A stretch of DNA of 16,909 bases from Acidimicrobiales bacterium (GTDB taxonomy: Bacteria > Actinomycetota > Acidimicrobiia > Acidimicrobiales > RAAP-2), in NCBI GenBank assembly GCA_017883105.1, contig JADGOF010000013.1, positions 1-16,909 of the forward strand. Direction: 5' to 3'. Shown here piece after piece: positions 13,673 to 16,909 of the stretch (positions are counted from its first letter, which is position 1; the number at the start of each line of letters is the position of its first letter). The notes under the pieces are model-generated. The model saw nothing but the letters and a program-made list of their open reading frames with translations. It had not been told where the DNA came from and searched no databases. The translations under genes and the position numbers were made by a program.

Positions 13673-15384
13673 TTCAGGCTCGCATTCTTGTCGAGGCTGG
13701 CATTCGGAGTGATGGAGATAGTGAAGGGGAACGAGATGGTGGTATCGGTGTTGACCACCGTTGCTCCCTGCAATGGATTGGCGAAGAGTGGCGATAGGGC
13801 GATGGCGTTGATCCACGCTTCGGAGATGGAGAGGCTCGGCCCCGGCCCGGTTACGCCAAGCTGGACGGTGCCGATCGCCGCCGAGGTCGTCGAACTCGAT
13901 CTGCTCGTGGTGGTCGGCGTCGCAGAGCCCGATGAGCCGCTGGTTGTTGAAGCACCTGAGCTGGCCACCGGCGTCGATGCCGCACCATCGAATGTGATGA
14001 CCTGGGCCTTACCTGGTGTGATGGAAATGAGACCGTTGAGGGTGAGGGGCCAGTCCACGGAGGAGTCCAATACTGTTGCTCGACGACTGAGTCCCGCCGT
14101 ATAGGCGTTGTTGGCCGCCACCACCAGGTCGTATTTTGGCACCTGGGAGTTCAGGACGTCGATGTTCGACTGCATCGCATCGACGGAGTTCTGCGCGTTT
14201 TGCACCTGGTAGAACTTCCACGCCCCGAATCCGAGGAGAAGGATGAGCACCGCGGCACAGGCCACCATGGTGCGTTCCTGGATTCGCTTCATACGAGCGC
14301 GGTTGGCAACCTCCGGCGGAAGCAGATTGAACTTCTTGACAGCTTTGTCGGGCTCGGGCAGGGCCAATCCGATCGGCGTGGCCAGTACGGGCCCTACCTC
14401 GTTCGCCTGCTCCTCGGTGAGGTCCAGCTTCGAAGTGTCCACCCGGGCGAGAGCAGAGACGGTCATGACGGGCAGATGGGTCTGAGCCTCGAGCATCGCC
14501 ACCATGCCATGGAGGTCCGAACCGCCACCGGTCACCAGCACCCGCGAGACCGGCAGCCGGCCGGGGAGCGAGGCGAAGTACTGGATCGAGTTCCGGATCT
14601 CGCCGACCAGCTCGTTCATGCTTGCCTGTGCTGCGCGTTCGGCAGTCTGCATCTGAGGAACCGGTTCGCCGATCCGTCGTTTCACGGCCTCGGCATCGGA
14701 GATGGGCAGGTCGAGCGCGCCGGAGACGGCCGCTGTCGTGGCGTTGCCACCGGATCCGATGGTGCGGACGAACTGGGGGCGTCCCTGCTGATGGACCACC
14801 ACCACGGTGAGCCCGGCTCCAATGGAAACGATCGCCTCGGGCTGCTCGGAGTCGTCTTGACCGCCAATGGCCCGCACCAAGGCCGACGAGATGAGGTCCA
14901 CGCCTTCGACGGTCAGACCGGCCTTCTCGGTGGCTTCGATCACGCCGTTCACCAGGTCGACGTGAGCGGCTGCGACCAAGACCCTGCGCATCTTGTCGCC
15001 TTCGGGCGAGGTGTAGTCGGCCAGAACCTGCGACGAGAGGATTGTCTGATCGGGAGGGAACGGAATGACCTCTTCCGACTGGAAGCGCACAGCGCTGTCG
15101 ACTTCGTTGTCCGGGACAAACGGCAGGTCGATCTCGCGGGTGATGGCCCGCAGGCCGGCGATCCCGACGATCACCGACGAGCTGGAGAACTGTCCGTTCT
15201 TCCAAAGTTTGAGGACGGCCTCGGTGACCGCCGACGGATCACGGATTTCGCCATCAACGAGCGAACCAGGTGGCAGGCCCACCTGTCCGTAGGTCAGCAA
15301 GACCGGCCTTCCATGAGAGATGTCCAGCTCGGCAGCGCGCACCGCGCTGGTGCCGATGTCGAGACCAACGGTCAAATGTGCCAT
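13669..15384 (-). CDS. pilM: PilM-PilN fusion protein (type IV pilus assembly)
   Basis: A 571-residue protein joining two usually separate pilus proteins. Residues 1 to about 345 are an actin-like PilM: phosphate-1 segment GLDIGTSAVRAAEL (7-20), VRFQSEEVIPFP (99-110), phosphate-2 SIGAGLTVVVVH (187-198), and adenosine motif VLVTGGGSDLHGM (282-294). Residues from about 350 are PilN: the N-terminal KKFNLLPPE (350-358), which corresponds to the PilN peptide that docks into PilM in other bacteria, then a membrane helix (about 373-390), a short coiled coil (about 396-415), a TPGKAQVITF strand, a Ser/Thr/Gly-rich linker (469-503) and a final region ending in SFPFTISITP. The ATG has a GGGGGAG ribosome site 7 bases upstream. 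No frameshift or stop separates the halves. It lies between pilT (384 bp upstream) and the coupled pilO-like gene. Confidence 0.92.
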   Translation of the reverse strand: MAHLTVGLDIGTSAVRAAELDISHGRPVLLTYGQVGLPPGSLVDGEIRDPSAVTEAVLKLWKNGQFSSSSVIVGIAGLRAITREIDLPFVPDNEVDSAVRFQSEEVIPFPPDQTILSSQVLADYTSPEGDKMRRVLVAAAHVDLVNGVIEATEKAGLTVEGVDLISSALVRAIGGQDDSEQPEAIVSIGAGLTVVVVHQQGRPQFVRTIGSGGNATTAAVSGALDLPISDAEAVKRRIGEPVPQMQTAERAAQASMNELVGEIRNSIQYFASLPGRLPVSRVLVTGGGSDLHGMVAMLEAQTHLPVMTVSALARVDTSKLDLTEEQANEVGPVLATPIGLALPEPDKAVKKFNLLPPEVANRARMKRIQERTMVACAAVLILLLGFGAWKFYQVQNAQNSVDAMQSNIDVLNSQVPKYDLVVAANNAYTAGLSRRATVLDSSVDWPLTLNGLISITPGKAQVITFDGAASTPVASSGASTTSGSSGSATPTTTSRSSSTTSAAIGTVQLGVTGPGPSLSISEAWINAIALSPLFANPLQGATVVNTDTTISFPFTISITPNASLDKNASLK

Positions 15385-15768
15385 GCGAACGCTCCCCCGG
15401 CATCAAGTTTGTCGGTGACTGGACACCACGATGTCCGAGCGGTCATTCCCTGCCGTATGTTCCAAGCTCGGCTTGGTAGAGAGCACTGCATGCTCGTCGA
15501 CACGATGTTCACGGCGATTCTCCGGTCCTTCTATGAATGTCATCAATGATCAATGGTGCCTTTGGCGCCGGTTTGATACAGCACCAGAGTGTCTGAAGGA
15601 GTATCGGATCGAACGGGCATCACCTTGAGGTCCCGTGTTCATGACGCAATTCAGGGCGCGTGAGCAAGGAACGAGGATCAGCAAATGTCGGCAGTGAACA
15701 CCCGGTGAGAGGCCAACTTCACAGGACCGGCCACAGGCATCGAAGCCGTGGATGACCAGCAGCGATAC
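15385..15768. other. 384-bp gap between pilT and pilM-pilN; probable promoter/leader region
   Basis: No coding frame with acceptable codon use or a start with a ribosome site was found on either strand. It is less GC-rich than its surroundings. The half nearest pilM holds three perfect short inverted repeats: GGACA/TGTCC (15421-15425 with 15432-15436, enclosed by TGACT/GGTCA at 15416-15420 and 15441-15445), CCAAGC/GCTTGG (15462-15467 with 15471-15476) and GAGCA/TGCTC (15481-15485 with 15491-15495). They would form a structured leader for the pilM-pilN message. A further near-palindrome, GGTGCC/GGCGCC, lies at about 15555-15570. I could not match a known riboswitch. Confidence 0.45.
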
Positions 15769-16893
15769 TCAGGTGAAATCCGCCTCCGCGAATTGGCCGG
15801 TCTTCATGATGCCCTTGCGCTCCAACATCACCCGGAGATCGTGAGGATTGGTGGCTGTGGCCATTGCTTCGGCCAAGTCGATGGTGCCAGTCCTGATGAG
15901 CTCGACAAGCGACTGGTCGAATGTGAGCATTCCGTAGTATTCGCCTTCAGCCACGATGCCTCCAATGTCGGAGGTGAGCAAGGGGTCGACGATGGCTTGT
16001 TGGATTCGGCCGTTGACCACCAGTAGTTCCAGAGCTGGTACCCGGCTCTTCCCGTCTGCAGCGGGGATCAAACGCTGACAGATGATGCCCTTGAGCGAGC
16101 CGGCCAGACTGACACGCACCTGGGTCTGTTGATGAGGTGGGAAGAAGTCGACGATCCGGTTGATGGTCTCGGTCGAGTTAATGGTGTGCAGTGTCGAAAA
16201 GACCAGGTGGCCAGTTTCTGCCGCCGTCAATGCCGCCGACACCGTCTCCATGTCGCGCATCTCACCGACCAGGATGACGTCGGGGTCCTGCCGCAGGACC
16301 ACCCGCATGGCTGACGAGAATGAATCCGTGTCGAATCCGACCTCGCGTTGGTCGATCGCAGCCAAATCGTCGGTGTGCAGGTATTCGACGGGATCTTCGA
16401 TCGTGACTACATGGCACGATCTGGTGTGATTGATGTGATCGATCATGGCGGCCAGGGTGGTTGTCTTCCCTGAGCCGGTCGGGCCGGTGACAAGCACCAG
16501 GCCTCGCATCTCATCGGCCATGGTGGTCACCACTTCGGGCAGACCGAGTTCCTCAACGGTGGCAGGGCTTGGTCGAACCCGACGCATGGCCAGGGCCACC
16601 GATGACCGTTGGTAGTAGGCGTTGACCCGAAATCGTCCGGTACCAGGAACGCTGTAGGCAAAGTCGACCTCGTGACGCGCGTTGAACGTCTCGAGAACCG
16701 GCGGTGACATGATCGATTTGGCGATCTCCTCGGTTTCGCCAGCGGTGAAGGCCGGCTCGTCATCAAGGGTCCTGAGCGCTCCTGCGACCCGAAGGCGCGG
16801 TGGAGCTCCTGCCTTGATGTGCAGGTCCGAACCATCGAGCTCGGCCAAGAGTTCCAAGATGCGATCGAGATCTCCCCTGTCCACGAAGGCCAT
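15769..16893 (-). CDS. pilT: PilT type IV pilus retraction ATPase
   Basis: Hexameric cytoplasmic ATPase that powers pilus retraction (twitching motility). The 374-residue product has the N-terminal PAS-like domain with GSDLHIKAGAPPRLRVAG (21-38), Walker A GPTGSGKTT (137-145), Asp box TIEDPVEY (164-171), Walker B DPDVILVGEMRD (203-214), His box TAAETGHLVFSTLHT (223-237), and the C-terminal DQSLVELIRTGTI (326-338) typical of PilT rather than PilB. The usual AIRNLIRE motif is replaced by RIQQAIVD (296-303). There is no tetracysteine zinc site, which also favours PilT over PilB. The length is near the usual 345-370. The ATG lies 16 bases from the window edge, so its ribosome site cannot be judged. 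Other pilus genes probably lie upstream, outside the window. Confidence 0.95.
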   Translation of the reverse strand: MAFVDRGDLDRILELLAELDGSDLHIKAGAPPRLRVAGALRTLDDEPAFTAGETEEIAKSIMSPPVLETFNARHEVDFAYSVPGTGRFRVNAYYQRSSVALAMRRVRPSPATVEELGLPEVVTTMADEMRGLVLVTGPTGSGKTTTLAAMIDHINHTRSCHVVTIEDPVEYLHTDDLAAIDQREVGFDTDSFSSAMRVVLRQDPDVILVGEMRDMETVSAALTAAETGHLVFSTLHTINSTETINRIVDFFPPHQQTQVRVSLAGSLKGIICQRLIPAADGKSRVPALELLVVNGRIQQAIVDPLLTSDIGGIVAEGEYYGMLTFDQSLVELIRTGTIDLAEAMATATNPHDLRVMLERKGIMKTGQFAEADFT

Positions 16894-16909
16894 TCTACGG
16901 GCACCCGCC

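Noticed and set aside
14200..15549. A 449-codon plus-strand frame opposite pilM-pilN
   Set aside because: Antisense shadow of the PilM actin-like domain, with no domain or ribosome site of its own.
15385..15768. A c-di-GMP riboswitch or a small pilin gene in the pilus gap
   Set aside because: I looked for both because they often accompany type IV pilus genes. No GEMM-like conserved core and no prepilin-type leader followed by a hydrophobic helix could be read in any frame.

Overview
The window is GC-rich DNA with strongly G/C-ending codons and frequent GTG starts. The gene set (FadD17- and FadD19-type acyl-CoA ligases, an actinobacterial-style DXS, TldD/TldE, and a PilT/PilMN/PilO pilus block) points to Actinomycetota. 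A type IV pilus locus beside such lipid genes would suit an Acidimicrobiia-like lineage, but that is inference; there is no rRNA or marker gene here to prove it. I found no tRNA, rRNA, CRISPR array, transposase or prophage gene.

Layout. (1) Bases 1-591 hold the N-terminal part of a minus-strand terpenoid-cyclase/prenyltransferase-fold protein that runs off the left edge. Bases 592-1130 hold no gene I can defend, only a start-less open frame and short repeats. (2) Bases 1131-6568 form a lipid-catabolism block: a FadD17-like acyl-CoA synthetase, a divergent luciferase-like flavin monooxygenase, a degenerate isochorismatase-fold protein and a FadD19-like acyl-CoA synthetase. (3) Bases 6639-10077 hold dxs (isoprenoid precursor synthesis), an AIM24-family protein and a FlK-type thioesterase. 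(4) Bases 10109-12903 hold a tldD-tldE pair with overlapping stop and start codons. (5) Bases 12908-16893, all minus strand, hold pilT, a pilM-pilN gene fusion and a pilO-like gene, part of a type IV pilus locus that probably continues beyond the right edge.

How they fit together. The promoter regions of the two fadD genes share a 15-bp motif, T(A/G)GAAC(A/G)CGTT(T/G)C(T/A)A. It matches, exactly at one site and with one mismatch at the other, the KstR operator consensus TnnAACnnGTTnnA of actinobacterial sterol catabolism. With FadD17/FadD19-type ligases, this suggests a small KstR-like regulon for activating sterol or branched-chain side chains. In the pilus block the actin-like PilM and the membrane protein PilN are one polypeptide, so a contact that other bacteria make non-covalently is built into a single chain.

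No defence system or entirely new machine is evident. The strongest leads are the shared operator, the PilM-PilN fusion with Ser/Thr/Ala-rich inserts, and the isochorismatase-like protein that lacks its catalytic residues.
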